A DNA stretch of 64,000 nt. It comes from Chamaecrista fasciculata (lineage: Eukaryota; Streptophyta; Magnoliopsida; Fabales; Fabaceae). The notes under the pieces are model-generated. The model worked only from the letters and a program-made list of their open reading frames with translations, was not told the origin of the DNA and searched no databases. Within the stretch, counting starts at the first letter, position 1, and every line of letters begins with the position of its first letter. The stretch is from NCBI GenBank assembly GCA_003254925.1, contig QANZ01014337.1, positions 62,401 to 126,400 on the forward strand, given 5' to 3'. A program made the position numbers and the translations under genes. Below are positions 11,298 to 23,000 of this stretch, piece after piece.

Positions 11298-14200
11298 TCA
11301 ACCGCGAAATGGCGGTGGTTGATTTTCGAAAGGCAGCTCGATTGCTGTTGCATTACCGTAAAACTCTTCCAAATTGTAAAAAGCTCTCTGTGGGGGAAGA
11401 AATATGTGGACAACAACGTCACCTGTGATCAAGAAACAAGCACAAACCTAATATGGATCAGAGAAACGTAGCTTCCACATATACAAACTACATGATAAAA
11501 GATAACAAATGTAGTATGAGGATGTAAAACTAAAACCAGAAATCAAATTAGGAGGGCTAGTGACACTTCAAATGGACACCATTCCAATAAACTCCCACAT
11601 CTTCCCTCTCAAAATGGTCCACAAACTGACAAGTGATATTGATCGGTATCAGAGAAAACAAACCTATTTTTTATCCCTGAATTTGTTCCAAAATTATGAT
11701 TTAGCCTCTGAATATTAGAAATACACTTTTTGGTCCATGATTTTTTATATGCGTCAACTATTTAATCCCTGAATAGTTTATGTTTGTAAAGAAATCAGAG
11801 ACTAAAAAGTGTATTTCCAATATCTAGAAACTAAATAATAGTTTTGAGGCAAATTTAAGGATTAAAAAGTAAGTTTTCAAGTGAATAAATATTCAACAAT
11901 AATCAAGGGTCAATTTGTAGTCCAGTAACCTAGCTTCCAGGTAAGTAGCTGCATTGGCAGTTGTCAACGGCCACACCATAGAAAGCACTATCTCCATATC
12001 TGTGACATGTTCCAACCACTCTTGAAACTGCTCTTCATTTCTTGTATGTTTCTTTGCAGCTAACTACATCAAGAATAGGATGTTTGAAAATTGTGTAGAA
12101 TGTTTTACTTGGCTTTAGACTTTGGAGCCAATTTAGTTTTCTACTTTAGAAGGTTTTAAGCAAAGAGAGAAAGATTTTGGGGGCGCCATATTTATGCTGC
12201 TATTCGATGCATCTTGTTAAAGTACAAAGTGCAACTTTAGGAAGTTTCTGTCTTTGCTCTAACTATGAAATGGAATGGAACTGTTTACTTGACTTTTCAT
12301 TGGTTCTCCGAGACTTTTAATAAGTTTCTTTGTATTGATGCAATCATTCTGCCTTCTTTGTGCTCTTTTATTTTGTTAGCCCTTCAAGGATATCTTTTTC
12401 TCCAAAAACAAGAACTACCTTGTTTAAGGCTGTGGCTACTGTTTTGAATTTATTTGTTACCCCTTGCAAGGTAGATTAGGAAGTGATGGCACAATAATCA
12501 TTAATTTATTAAAATATGATTAAAGAATTGGTATTTGCAAGTGATTCTAGTGTAAATGCAAAATCACTTGCCAAAGTCCAGCAAGGTCCATGAGTTGGGT
12601 TTCAAGTCTCCTGAAGGAACTTTTCCGTATTTCTTCTCCGCCAGATCTCTAATTTTGGACCTTAAAATGAAGCAGAAACAAAACAAACATCATTTCAATG
12701 AAAAAAACTCAAGTAATGTCAGCACATTCTAAGAGACCCAACAACAGAAAGCATACCCTATAGCATCAATCTGGGGACGAGAAAATGCCGTAGCTATGAT
12801 AAAAAACCGAGTCCAGTAAACTAGTGGCTTCACAAACAAGACCTTTATATCTGCTGCCTTAACCTCACTTGCCACCCCGGCTAATTCCACAGCAACTACA
12901 TATACAGAAGCAAACAATTACAGGTTATTTAAGTGAAATTTAACTTTATCCAGAGTGGGTTTACATTATTTAAAAAAATAAATAAGTCATGAAACTTTTC
13001 GACAAACAAGAAATTGATTTTATGAATAAAAAGATTGATAAAGTAGTTTTTTGAATGAACAGAATGTTATAGTGCAGAGAACACCAGTATTGTTTGTTAT
13101 GTCACAATTCGACCAGAAACCTAGCTATTCTTCTCATTAACTTACCTGTTATTCCCATTACTTTCATGCCCTTCATCTTACCTAATTCCTCTAAATCATA
13201 TACTACAACAACAACAACAATAACGTGTTCCCTGCACTATAACATTCCACTAGGTGAGATTGATTATATGGATCAATTAACACCAACGTGTTCCATCTAT
13301 ATACATTTCTATGGTTAGGTTATTAATACTAAACTACTTCCTAATAGTTTCTCCTATTGTTTCTTATGTCCTCCCTCACCTCTAATTATTGGACTATCTT
13401 TCCCTACCTCCAATCATATATTTTTTCTTAAATTTATTATCCAAACCTACAAAATAGCTGTATGCTAAGGCTTTTATACCGATGAAAATTCCTTTCGAGA
13501 ATGTCATAATGTAACATATCCTCCTCAAAGAGAATCACGATCCCTTGAAATTTAAAATTGTGCAAGAAATGTAAACATGGCATGATGTGCATTGGTTTTT
13601 CCAAATATTTGTTTATTCTTAATCAGCTTACATGATAGGCTCTCAGCATCATCATCAACCTCTGCACTAGCAGACTTCTGATCTTTTCTACTAAATACCA
13701 CTTTCCCGTGCTTCTTAAATAAGTCATCATACATATCATCAGTATCTTGACTCACATCCTGCAAGTAATAGAGAATTTTAGACTATTCCACTTATGTGCC
13801 CTTAATCACATGAGACAACTTACAAGTCTCCATCAAAAGAATAGTACTAGAAAGATACATCACTTGTAATTTTCCTTGATGAATAATACAATCATTTGGG
13901 ATTATAGATTCACAGGTCAAAAAATAAATGTAACAAGGGAAACAATCCCATCTGGAAGCAGTATGTCAAAAAACGCTATATTCTCAGCATGGTGAATGGT
14001 CAGTTAAAACTCAGTCAATATCCACAAAATCATTATCTTGAACACCAGAATACAATGGACATTGTATCAAAGCGAACATCATTAGCAAAGGAAAAAACAA
14101 ATATATGATATAATGAAAGACTGATATTCCTAGCCATTTTGTTTTAAAACTTAAAATGATTGGGTATGTTCCCATCTATGAAACACAGATACTTACAAGA

Positions 14201-15422
14201 AAGAATTGTATTTATTCCACATGTGCTGAATGCTTATATTAAACATAATGCAATATACATTACAAATAATGACTTCAAATATTTCCACGTCATCATGTTT
14301 GTGTCTTTCATGGGTTTTGGTTCCGTACCACTGCTTGATCTTCAATAAATCATTCTTATTCTACTTAGGCATAACTAAATAGGTCAAAAACCTCATTTTG
14401 GTCCTCAAACTGTAGGGTGAATTTCGTTTTGGTCCTCAAACTTTTTTTGTTCTGTTTTGATCCTCAAATTTTCCATTTTTTCAAAGTTAGTCCAAAATTG
14501 TCTGATTTCTATCATTATCTCTAATCTGAAGAGTTGAGATAGACAATTTCTCTCTCATACATGTCCTAAAGAGTGAGTTGGTGGAGAGAAAAGGAAGATT
14601 TTTCTTTCTCTCTTTGCAAATTCATTATGACACATACGAAAGAGAAATTGTGTCAGCTAGGTGTCCCACTTAGAGCCAGCGGTAGAAACCAGACAGAATT
14701 ATGTTTTGGATTAACGGTGGAATGAGAAAATTTGAGTACCCAATCAGAACAAAAAAAAATGAGTACCAAAACAGAATTCACCTTATAATTTGAGGACTAA
14801 AATGAGATTTTGAGCTGACAATATATAATGCTCAACTTTGCCCATGAAGAGCATCTAAATAAGAGAAGATGATTCTTCAAGCTTTGCTGTAATGCATTGA
14901 ACAATATATAACCTTTATCAAAAAATAAATAAATAAAAACAAAGGGGTCTTCTATACTAACTTTGCTTACTTATCACAGCAGTTACAATGAAAGCTGAAA
15001 CCTAAGTCCCAGAAAAGGGTAAAACATCAAAATTTACAAATTCAATTAGCTTGACCAAGTAGCCTACCAACATTTCAGCTCGCTATACCAAAGATTTTCA
15101 CAGTCTTCTCAAAACCAAATATGCAGTTTGAACTTTGAAATTTAAATAATTAATAAAAAAAACAGAAGGAAACCGATAATTATACCGAGAAAAAACTGTC
15201 CTCAGCTTCTTTGCCATATGCATATCTCAAATGCGAGTTTCTGGTGGTCAAATTTAGACTGGTATTGCAGGGAAGTCTCGAAAAACACTTTGGCAGTCGT
15301 AAATGATACCCTTTTCTGTCACACTTGGTGGATTTAGAATGAACAAGTGGTTCGACGGAAAACCTCGCAGCAACGCCGGCATCGGCGGCGCCGGCCACCG
15401 ATAGCAGAATAGATGCTACCAT
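11298..15422 (-). CDS. IJ: Iojap, chloroplast ribosomal silencing factor (RsfS family)
   Basis: Five minus-strand exons, in coding order: 15422-15186, 13758-13632, 12895-12757, 12660-12572 and 11422-11298. They total 717 nt (238 aa) with every phase consistent. The ATG at 15422 starts a small, alanine- and serine-rich N-terminus with basic residues, as expected of a plastid transit peptide. The RsfS/DUF143 domain starts near residue 122 (FAVELAGVASEVKAADI), continues through FVKPLVYWTRFFIIATA and SRPQIDAIG, and ends with GDVVVHIF and EEFYGNATAIELPFENQ. Family members bind large-subunit protein L14 and block subunit joining. Plant Iojap is needed for plastid ribosome function. Intron 4 (12571-11423) has a GC donor, GCAAGT, instead of GT. 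Without that donor the frame stops and the conserved GDVVVH block is lost. Introns 1 and 4 each carry an inverted-repeat element. Confidence 0.92.
11659..11880. mobile_element. Short inverted-repeat MITE inside Iojap intron 4
   Basis: The left arm (CCTATTTTTTATCCCTGAAT, then an AAATACACTTTTTGGTCC-like stretch) pairs with the right arm running backward through AAAAAGTGTATTTCC to AAAAAGTAAG. This resembles the 'tttttggtcc' palindromes elsewhere in the window. It is noncoding, and the boundaries are approximate. Confidence 0.45.
14382..14816. mobile_element. Mutator-like MITE inside Iojap intron 1
   Basis: Terminal arms of about 100 bp pair imperfectly. The left end reads AAAAACCTCATTTTGGTCCT and the right end is its complement. 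A second TTTTGGT-type repeat lies inside each arm. No convincing 9-bp target duplication was found. The middle carries opposed GAGAGA and CTCTCT tracts but no ORF. Confidence 0.5.
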
Positions 15423-15577
15423 GATAAGAAGAAGAAGGCGTGAAGCAGAAAAAAGAGATATTTATGAAAATATAAAGACGAGAGGATAACGGATACGAGT
15501 GAAAGAAATGCTTACATTTCTGATTTTTTTTTTTTCACCGGCAAGTGTTAATGGAAAAAAAAAACCAATTATACAAG

Positions 15578-15931
15578 ATATTAATTTTGTTGTTAAATTT
15601 TACGACAATTGTCAATTTTGTCTCTAATTTTTTTTATTGTCAATTTCGTCGCAAATATTTTACTTTGATCAATTTTATCCTTTACAAGACTTTAGTCAAA
15701 TATTAACAATAGAATCTACGTGACTGATCACATGTAATGTAAAATTAATAGAAAAAAAATTTAAATCTTAACTCAGATTAAAAAATAAGATTCAGTATGT
15801 CGTTAATTAATTGAAAAATTTAGTCGAAGGATTAAATTGACTAAAATGTAAAACATTAGAGACGAAATTAATAGAAAAAAATTAGGAACAAAATTGACAG
15901 TTGATGTAAAGTTTGAGGACGAAATTAATAT
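15578..15931. mobile_element. Palindromic MITE just upstream of the Iojap start
   Basis: Arms of roughly 110 bp are complementary: TATTAATTTTGT at the left and ACGAAATTAATA at the right. Repeated TCAATTT and GTC motifs occur in each arm. The core is shared with the element at 4995-5292. It sits about 160 bp beyond the Iojap ATG, so it may lie in or near that gene's promoter. Confidence 0.55.
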
Positions 15932-16044
15932 TTTTGCTATCTTTTTTTATATTTTTCTAAAAGGCAATTATTATACAGATAATTTTTTTATTTTTGGAAA
16001 TCACATCTCGGAGAATATAATCCTAAAAAATATTATAAAAATAT

Positions 16045-17527
16045 GGCCAAAGTCCTATTTTGGTTCCTCAGTTATGCTCGATGTTCCAAATTGGTCCCTC
16101 AGTTATTTTTCGTTCCATATTGGTCCCTCAGTTTTCAAAAACTTGACACAGTTGGTCCCTCTAACGTTTTCCATCCAATTTCTGTTAAAAAAAAAAAGGA
16201 TAAAATTAATTTTTAACTCTTAAAAGTTTGAATTCTTGCATCGAAAACCTTTTTCTTTATAATAGAACCAAAATGTAAGAAAGAAAAAATAATTGGGGGG
16301 TTAATTTATTTCACACTAAAAGAGAACTTCACTCTCTCACCGGAACCCAGAAAGTTATCTCTCTTTCTCCCTCTCTCCCTCCTGGTGTGATACAAACAAG
16401 TCCGGTCATCATACCCTGAACGGCGCCGATCACCGAAGGCTTGCCGAAGAAGACGATGTCGCTCGACATCCATACCAGAAGGCTCGTCGACGCGTATATC
16501 TTTGTGTTCAACACTGCAATCGACGAGTCTATGCTCGCCGCGTACGACGCTTCGCCGTTGAACCCCGACCATCCCATCCATAGTAGCCCCGCTCCGGCGA
16601 GCATCAGAAGCACATTGTTCGGTGGAAATCTCTCTCGATCGCTCTTCAGCCTCGATCCAACCTGAGATTCATCGAATTGCAAAGTAAATTGATCGCTACC
16701 CTAAAATTTTCAGATATTTGGATTTTCTTGCGAAATGCGATGATTTAGGGGTTTATGATTGATGAAAGGGGATAGTGAACTGTGTAATGTACTCATTTTG
16801 AAGATTAATTAATTGTCAGAAATTCCCAAATCCAGAGGTGTATGAGATGAAACTGAGTTCAAAGATTATTACTCTTCTTACTCCACTTGACAAAACTCAG
16901 TACATATAATATACTAAAAGTTTAAATGTTTGCTATTTGGCTTACTAATAAAGATATGATTGTGTTGTGCCTTTAAAAAATGTATTCTGGTATGTTCTTA
17001 TTAGTGAACTCGACATACCAACAACACTTGGTGATTTTCAAATTTTCAAATTCCATCCTCTGTCCAACCTGAAATTCATCGAATCACGAAGTAAATCCAG
17101 ATCCTGATAGGTATCCATCGACTTTTTTATGTTTTTTGGGTTTTCTACGAAATGCGATGATTTAGGGGTTTTTGATTGATGAAGGGGGATGGTGAACTGG
17201 GTAATGTACTCAGAAATTTTCAGATATGCGAAGAGAGTGAGAGAGAAGTTCTCTTTTAGTGTAAAATAAACTAAAGCCCCAAATTATTTCTTCTTTCTTA
17301 CATTTTGGTTCTATCATAAAGAAAAAAGTCCTCAATGTAAAAATTTAAACTTATAGGAGTTAAAAATCAATTTTATCTTTTTTTTAACAAAAATTGGATG
17401 GAAAACGTTAAAAGGACCAACTGTGTCAAGTTTTTGAAAACTGAGGGACCAATATGGAACGAAAAATAACTGAGGGACCAATTTGGAACATCGAGCATAA
17501 CTGAGGGACCAAAATAGGACTTTTGCC
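16045..17527. mobile_element. Pack-MULE carrying an ammonium transporter fragment
   Basis: A 1,483-bp element flanked by a perfect 9-bp duplication, TAAAAATAT (16036-16044 and 17528-17536), the length typical of Mutator transposons. Its ends are GGCCAAAGTCC and GGACTTTTGCC. The terminal inverted repeats run about 290 bp, roughly 16045-16340 and 17235-17527. Each contains several GGTCCCTCA-type units. Inside is a captured coding fragment on the minus strand, annotated separately. A direct duplication also lies inside: about 16655-16800 resembles about 17065-17215, including CGAAATGCGATGATTTAGGG. There is no transposase, so mobilisation would need a MULE elsewhere. The well-kept duplication and open fragment suggest a fairly recent insertion. 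Confidence 0.85.
16330..16682 (-). pseudogene. Captured fragment of an AMT2-type ammonium transporter
   Basis: An open minus-strand frame of about 117 codons. Its segments match the middle of plant AMT2/AMT3-type high-affinity ammonium transporters: [46 protein letters not shown] and [20 protein letters not shown]. This covers about three of the family's membrane helices, whereas complete proteins have about 11 helices and over 450 residues, so it cannot form a transporter. The C-terminus runs on into transposon sequence (REGERE). It has no stop or frameshift, but GFNG is followed by a substituted residue where the family is glycine-rich. Whether it is transcribed is unknown. Confidence 0.8.
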
Positions 17528-17536
17528 TAAAAATAT

Positions 17537-18821
17537 TGAATGACTTAAAATATTCTTGAGAATATTATAAATTATGTTAGGATTATTGTATTATTGTATT
17601 TGGTTAAACTTCAATATTCTTAAAAATATATAATAAGTTTCTAAATATGCAATTGAATTGTTAAACTAACAATTTCAATAAAATAATTTATACGAAAACT
17701 TAACTTATGTTATTTAACTTTAAAATATAATTTTAGTTCTAAAATTCATAATTATATCATAATTATAATTTATAAATAACATTAATAATATATATCATTG
17801 ATAAATATTAAAAGATAATTAAACATACTTTAATAAATGCAAAAATTTAAATTTTATAATAATCATCTAATTATAATAAAAAATTTATTATAATTACCAA
17901 ATAATGATAAATAGTTTATAAGAAAATATAAAATTTTGTTAAATATTAATCAAGAAAAATAACAAAAATAACAATTATAAAGAGAGATGAAATACTTAAA
18001 ATAAAGATATTTTAGTCAATTGACTACATGAATTCCTGTCTCAAAAGAATAGAGTAATTTCTCATCTCCTCCATTGAAATAAAAAAAATTCTTATTTCAT
18101 GGGATTAAGTCATTATGGGAATACATCATTCTCAATTTTTTTTTTAGGTAAAAGACTTTATCGTATCTCTAATGATTTTCATCATTTTCAATTTGTTTAG
18201 GCAAATGACTCTTGAATTGTACTTCTCCCTTAGTTTTAACACTACGTAAAGTGATTTCACCTTCAATTAATTTTTTTTTAAATCATTCAATTAATCAATT
18301 TAATCTCTTTAATTTTTATCAATTTCACTTTTTATCGAGAAGAGTAGAATTCTGATTTTACAATTTTACATGCTAAATTCTATTGTTGCCGTGACTATTT
18401 CTATCCTCCTCTACTACTAACTTCACTTTCTTTAGATGAGTATATATAACTTTTAATCATATTATATTATTATTAACTTGTAATAATAAAAAATCTTTTT
18501 CATCAAAATTCAATACAAAACAATTGAAAGATTAAAACAAAAAATTGTAGAGTCAAGTTTTTTTTTTTCTAAGAAATAAGTTTGCAAATTGGAATGGCCC
18601 AGTCCGCCAACCTGCCCAACCCAACCCAACCCGCTATTGTTTGGTTTGGTTTGGCTGAAATAATTTTTTCCAAAACCCAACCCAAACCAACCCGCTTTAA
18701 ACCCACCCCACCCCACCCCGTGAACACCCCTAGTTCTGACTCATGACATCTTTCTCAGCTAAATCCTAAAGCCCTAATTTTGATAATCGGGATTAGTATT
18801 AGCGACAACGAGCTTTTGGAG
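17537..18821. other. AT-rich intergenic stretch, no gene seen
   Basis: Very AT-rich sequence with long runs of A/T and no supported exon. A short CCCAACC-rich stretch near 18600-18720 is locally repetitive (CAACCCAACC and CCACCCCACC). It gives a Gly/Trp-rich open frame on the minus strand that is low-complexity. Confidence 0.4.
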
Positions 18822-18988
18822 GATGGATCCACCACAAGTGGGTTTGGCTACAGTAGACTTGCAGTGTGAGATACAAATCTCAAAACTCACAGTTTCATTA
18901 AACTCACAGTTTCATTAAACTCACACTTTAATGAAACTATGAGTTTTGAGATTTGTCTCACACGGCAGATCCACTACAATGGATCCAA
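18822..18988. repeat. Perfect-looking hairpin with internal short repeats
   Basis: The left arm (GTGTGAGATACAAATCTC, then AAAACTCA.AGTTTCATTA) is mirrored on the right by TAATGAAACTATGAGTTTTG and AGATTTGTCTCACAC. Weaker pairing extends outward to the GGATCCA motifs at both ends. The loop holds a repeated AAACTCACAGTTTCATT unit. It may be a MITE or a small hairpin-RNA source. It is noncoding. Confidence 0.5.
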
Positions 18989-19206
18989 TCTCGAGCTTTT
19001 GATACCATTGTTGTTTGGACTGGACCGTACGGTCCGACAGATCCAACAGTCGACCAGATATGAAAACGAGTTGGTTCTACCAAAATAACTAGAGTAACAT
19101 TTGAACTGATTGGACTGGAGTTAATCGGTGAACTGTGATCCAAGCGCTGAACCGATGGTCAAACTTTTTTTTTTTTCTTGCAACCCAATTCACTTGTCAA
19201 GTTTTT

Positions 19207-19616
19207 GGCTAAAGTCCTATTTTGGTCCCTCAAGTTTCTAAAAAATTTCACTGCTAGTCCCGGACTTTTTTCCATCCACTTTTTTCATTAAAAAAAAAGG
19301 AGAAAAAACTAACTTTCATCTCCCAACAATTTTGCTCTTATACATTAAGGTCCTTCCGCTTTGTAAAAGAGCAAAATTGTTGGGAGATGAAAGTTAGTGT
19401 TTTTCTTTTTTTTAACAAAAAAAGTGGATGGAAAAGAGTCAGTGACTAACGATGGAACTATTTAGAAACTTGAGAGACCAAAACATAATGAAAAAAACTT
19501 GAGGGACCAAAATGGAACTTTGAGCAAACACGAAGGACCAAAACAGAACGAAAAAAACTTGAAGGAACAAAACAGAACTTTGAGCAAACATGAGGGACCA
19601 AAATAAGACTTTTACC
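19207..19616. mobile_element. Mutator-like MITE directly upstream of NUG2
   Basis: Ends GGCTAAAGTCCTATTTTGGT and its complement closing in ACTTTTACC resemble the Pack-MULE ends at 16045. A strong inner hairpin pairs GGGAGATGAAAGTTAGT with its complement. No clear 9-bp target duplication was found because the flanks are T-runs. It lies within about 450 bp of the NUG2 leader. Confidence 0.6.
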
Positions 19617-19649
19617 TTTTTTTTTTTAAAAAAAAAATTGATTTTGAAA

Positions 19650-20020
19650 TGAAAAATGAAGTTCATAGTCGAAACCCTCATTCCTCAATTTGAAACATTC
19701 ACTTCATCTCACAGCCGCCGCCGCTGCCATATTTTCTCTGTGTGGTCGGAGATTCGAAGGTCGGCTACGGTATTCTTTCCACTCTTATTCTCCTATTTCT
19801 CTCTATTGTTTTCGTTATGAATTTTTGGAGTTCTCTTTCCATTCTCGAAGCTCTGTTTGTTTTCGTTCTAATTGGTACCTTCACTATTTTTCTGGACAGC
19901 TATTCAACTTTGTCGAAAGAGACGTGGGCTTCTTCTGGTATGGTTCTCTTTCTGACCACATTCTATCTGGAATCTGATTTTTATCTTATGGTGAAACTCT
20001 CTCTGTATAGGTGAGTGAAG
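19650..20020 (+). promoter_or_regulatory. NUG2 5' leader with a probable leader intron
   Basis: A candidate donor at 19770 (CTACG|GTATTC) and an acceptor at 20010 (CTGTATAG|GTGAG) would remove a T-rich 241-nt intron. The acceptor falls 10 nt before the ATG at 20021. The exon before it contains CCGCCGCCGCTGCC. Transcript data are needed to confirm this. Confidence 0.45.
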
Positions 20021-23000
20021 ATGACGAAGAAGAAGGAGAGAAAGGTCAATGTGTCCGGAAAGCCAAAGCACTCGCTTGATGCGAATAGAAGCAATGACAG
20101 CAAGAGTTCGACGAACTCGCGTAGCGCCGCCACTGTGCGACGTCTTAATATGTACAATACCAGACCTGTGCGGGATCGTAAAGGGAAGGTCCTGAAGAAT
20201 GAGTTTCAATCCAAGGACTTGCCCAACACGCGAATTCAACCCGACCGCCGATGGTTTGGTTAGTTTTATTTTACTAAATTGCCTCAAAGTTAATTCTTGA
20301 TGCCTATATATGCATATAGATAGATGTCCTTTCATCTTGTTTTGCCTGAGTGGGAAGTTAATTTTTAACATATCATGATGTTAATTGACTTGACTTTATA
20401 GCTTATGCTTCTCAGTAAGTTCTAAAATAATCTCACATGCTAAATGGATGGAACCGTAGAGTAGATGTATGTTTTTATATTACATGACTTGCCTGAAATA
20501 TGAAAACAATGCATGAATCATGGAAGAAAAGAAATTCTACCATCAGGCTAGGTATTGAACTTATTATGGCAATGCATGCTTTATTTAGCATTTGGTAAGG
20601 ATATGATAGTGGAGAGATAGTTCTTATGTTATATGGTGCTAACCTTATACAATTGAATTAGAATTGAATATGGGAAGATTGTTTGCCTTTAAATTTTGTA
20701 TTAAGAGTTTTTATTTTTTGGCTCAATTTATAGGAAACACTCGGGTTGTAAATCAAAAGGAGCTTGAATTTTTCCGGGAAGAGCTCCAAAGCCGCATGTC
20801 AAGTAATTATAATGTCATATTGAAAGGAAAAAATCTACCTTTATCTCTCCTGAATGATCACCAGAAGGTTTGTTTAGTCTCTCTAGTCCTTTTTATCCTT
20901 TGTGCCAATGAACAATTTATTGGCATGTTGCTATTCATAACATGTCTGATTGCTATTATACATTTTATATTAACTAGAAGTGATATGATGTTTGGCTGTA
21001 ATAACTGTCATTATATAAAGGACGTGTTTTTAAAGTTGGTTACAGTACTAACTGCTTTGAAGATTATATTACTTATGTGTGTAATAACTTTTTATTGCTT
21101 TAACTTGTGTAGTGAGTGCTGTACTTTTTTTTATTCCTCTCATGTATGTGTACATAAATTAAAAAATAACCTTGATCTTTTAACCAGATGTACTTAACTA
21201 TAGGGTGCATCTAGTTAAAAGGTGACATTTTAAATTGCGTTCTTTGGCATATCAGTACTTCCTTTCGTTCCATTTGAAAGAATAATTATGTATAAAAGGA
21301 GTGTCAAAGATATATGAAATTTGTTTACAGAAAGTTAGTGGGTGATTTGAAGCTTGTTTTCTAGAAATTTGCTTAATTTTGGTAGATAATTTGGATTTTT
21401 TAGAACAATTAGTTCTATGCTTTTTTTTTGCTCACTTCTGGCTTTTTAATATAGCAAGCAAGAGTTCACCTTCTTGATAGAGAGCCTTTTGGGGATGCTT
21501 TTGGACCTAAGACAAAAAGGAAGCGCCCAAACCTCATGGCAGCAGATTATGAATCCTTAGTTAAGAAAGCTGATGGTTCTCAGGGTAAATAAAGATCTAT
21601 TTGTTCTGTTGTCATTAAATAACAGTTTTTAGTTTTCTTTAAATAACAGTATACTTGTCTATTTTTACTTTAGTCATACAGTTCACTAAATTTTAATAGT
21701 TTTGCGTCTTGTTTGTTTTGTGGTTATGCATGCGATACTTAATTGATCACCTCATCGAACAAATTGAGTGCTGCATTGAATTCTATCTCCTATAGTCTTA
21801 CTGCTTTTACTTTTCAGAGGCTTTTGAACAGAAGTGTGGTGCTAGTGCATCCACAGAAGGCAATGATGAAGGTGAATTTAGGGATTTAGTTCGGCATACA
21901 ATGTTTGAAAAAGGTCAAAGTAAACGTATATGGGGTGAACTTTACAAAGTGATAGATTCTTCTGATGTCGTTGTCCAGGTATCATCTCATCTTTTGCTAG
22001 GATTAATTTCTTTTTTTTTGGGGGGGGGGGGGATTTTCAATGGGTCTATGTATGCTCATTTGGATGTTCATGCCGAGTTTTTTTTTCATTTGCTTACAAA
22101 TTCTCTGAGGTATAAAAAATGGTGCTTGATATTGAGTTTGTCTGCTGCAAATCTGCTTATGAGAGAAAATAGGATGTTCTAGAAACTCTGCTTGCTGCGT
22201 CAATTTAAATATTTGTTTGCAAATAAAAAGAAATTTGTCATGGTAGTTTTAGGAAAAAATCAGATGGATTGTAAAGACCTTGCATGATTAAAAGTTGTTC
22301 TTTTGTTTTTTAAAATGTGTTCCTTTAATTATTGCTTCAATGACTATTAATGCTGGAAAAATTCCTGACGAAGTCCTATTTATAATGACTTCCAGAATCC
22401 GATTTGCTCTCCTGTATTATCTTTTCTCATTTGAAAATGATCCCTATTCAGGTTCTAGATGCTAGGGACCCACAAGGGACAAGGTGTTACCATTTAGAGA
22501 AGCATTTGAAGGAAAATTGCAAGCACAAGCACATGGTTCTTTTGCTCAACAAGGTTCAGTTCATCCTATTGTGGAATCTGTGTGCCAGTTATATATTGTG
22601 TTGTTTCTATATTTCACTATTCCCTTCTAAAATATCTGGCATTATATTTATCAGTGCGATTTAGTTCCGGCTTGGGCAACCAAAGGGTGGCTTAGAGCTC
22701 TGTCGAAAGAATATCCAACTCTGGCTTTCCATGCAAGTATCAACAAGTCCTTTGGAAAGGTATTTCTGATATCCCTGATTTTCTTTATTTAGTTTGGTTC
22801 AGGTTAATTGATCTGCCAATTCTGGTTTATTATGTATCTTAATATATGAAAAATAAGGTAAGATTAGTTGGGGTTGGACCATGGAGATGTAACAGCTTTA
22901 GAGGCATGAAAGTCAAAAGTTGGTTTATGTACGCCCCTTATTTTAGAAGCTGTTTACTTTAACTCGTTAAATAAATATATTTTATTTTCACATGTTTATT

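Noticed and set aside
11055..11471. A 138-codon plus-strand frame
   Set aside because: It overlaps the last Iojap exon on the other strand. The Iojap reading has domain support and this does not.
16441..16665. Plus-strand frame in the Pack-MULE
   Set aside because: It is antisense to the ammonium transporter fragment, which carries the recognisable motifs.
19904..20371. A 155-codon minus-strand open frame
   Set aside because: It lies opposite the first NUG2 coding exon, which has strong family support. It is a shadow frame.
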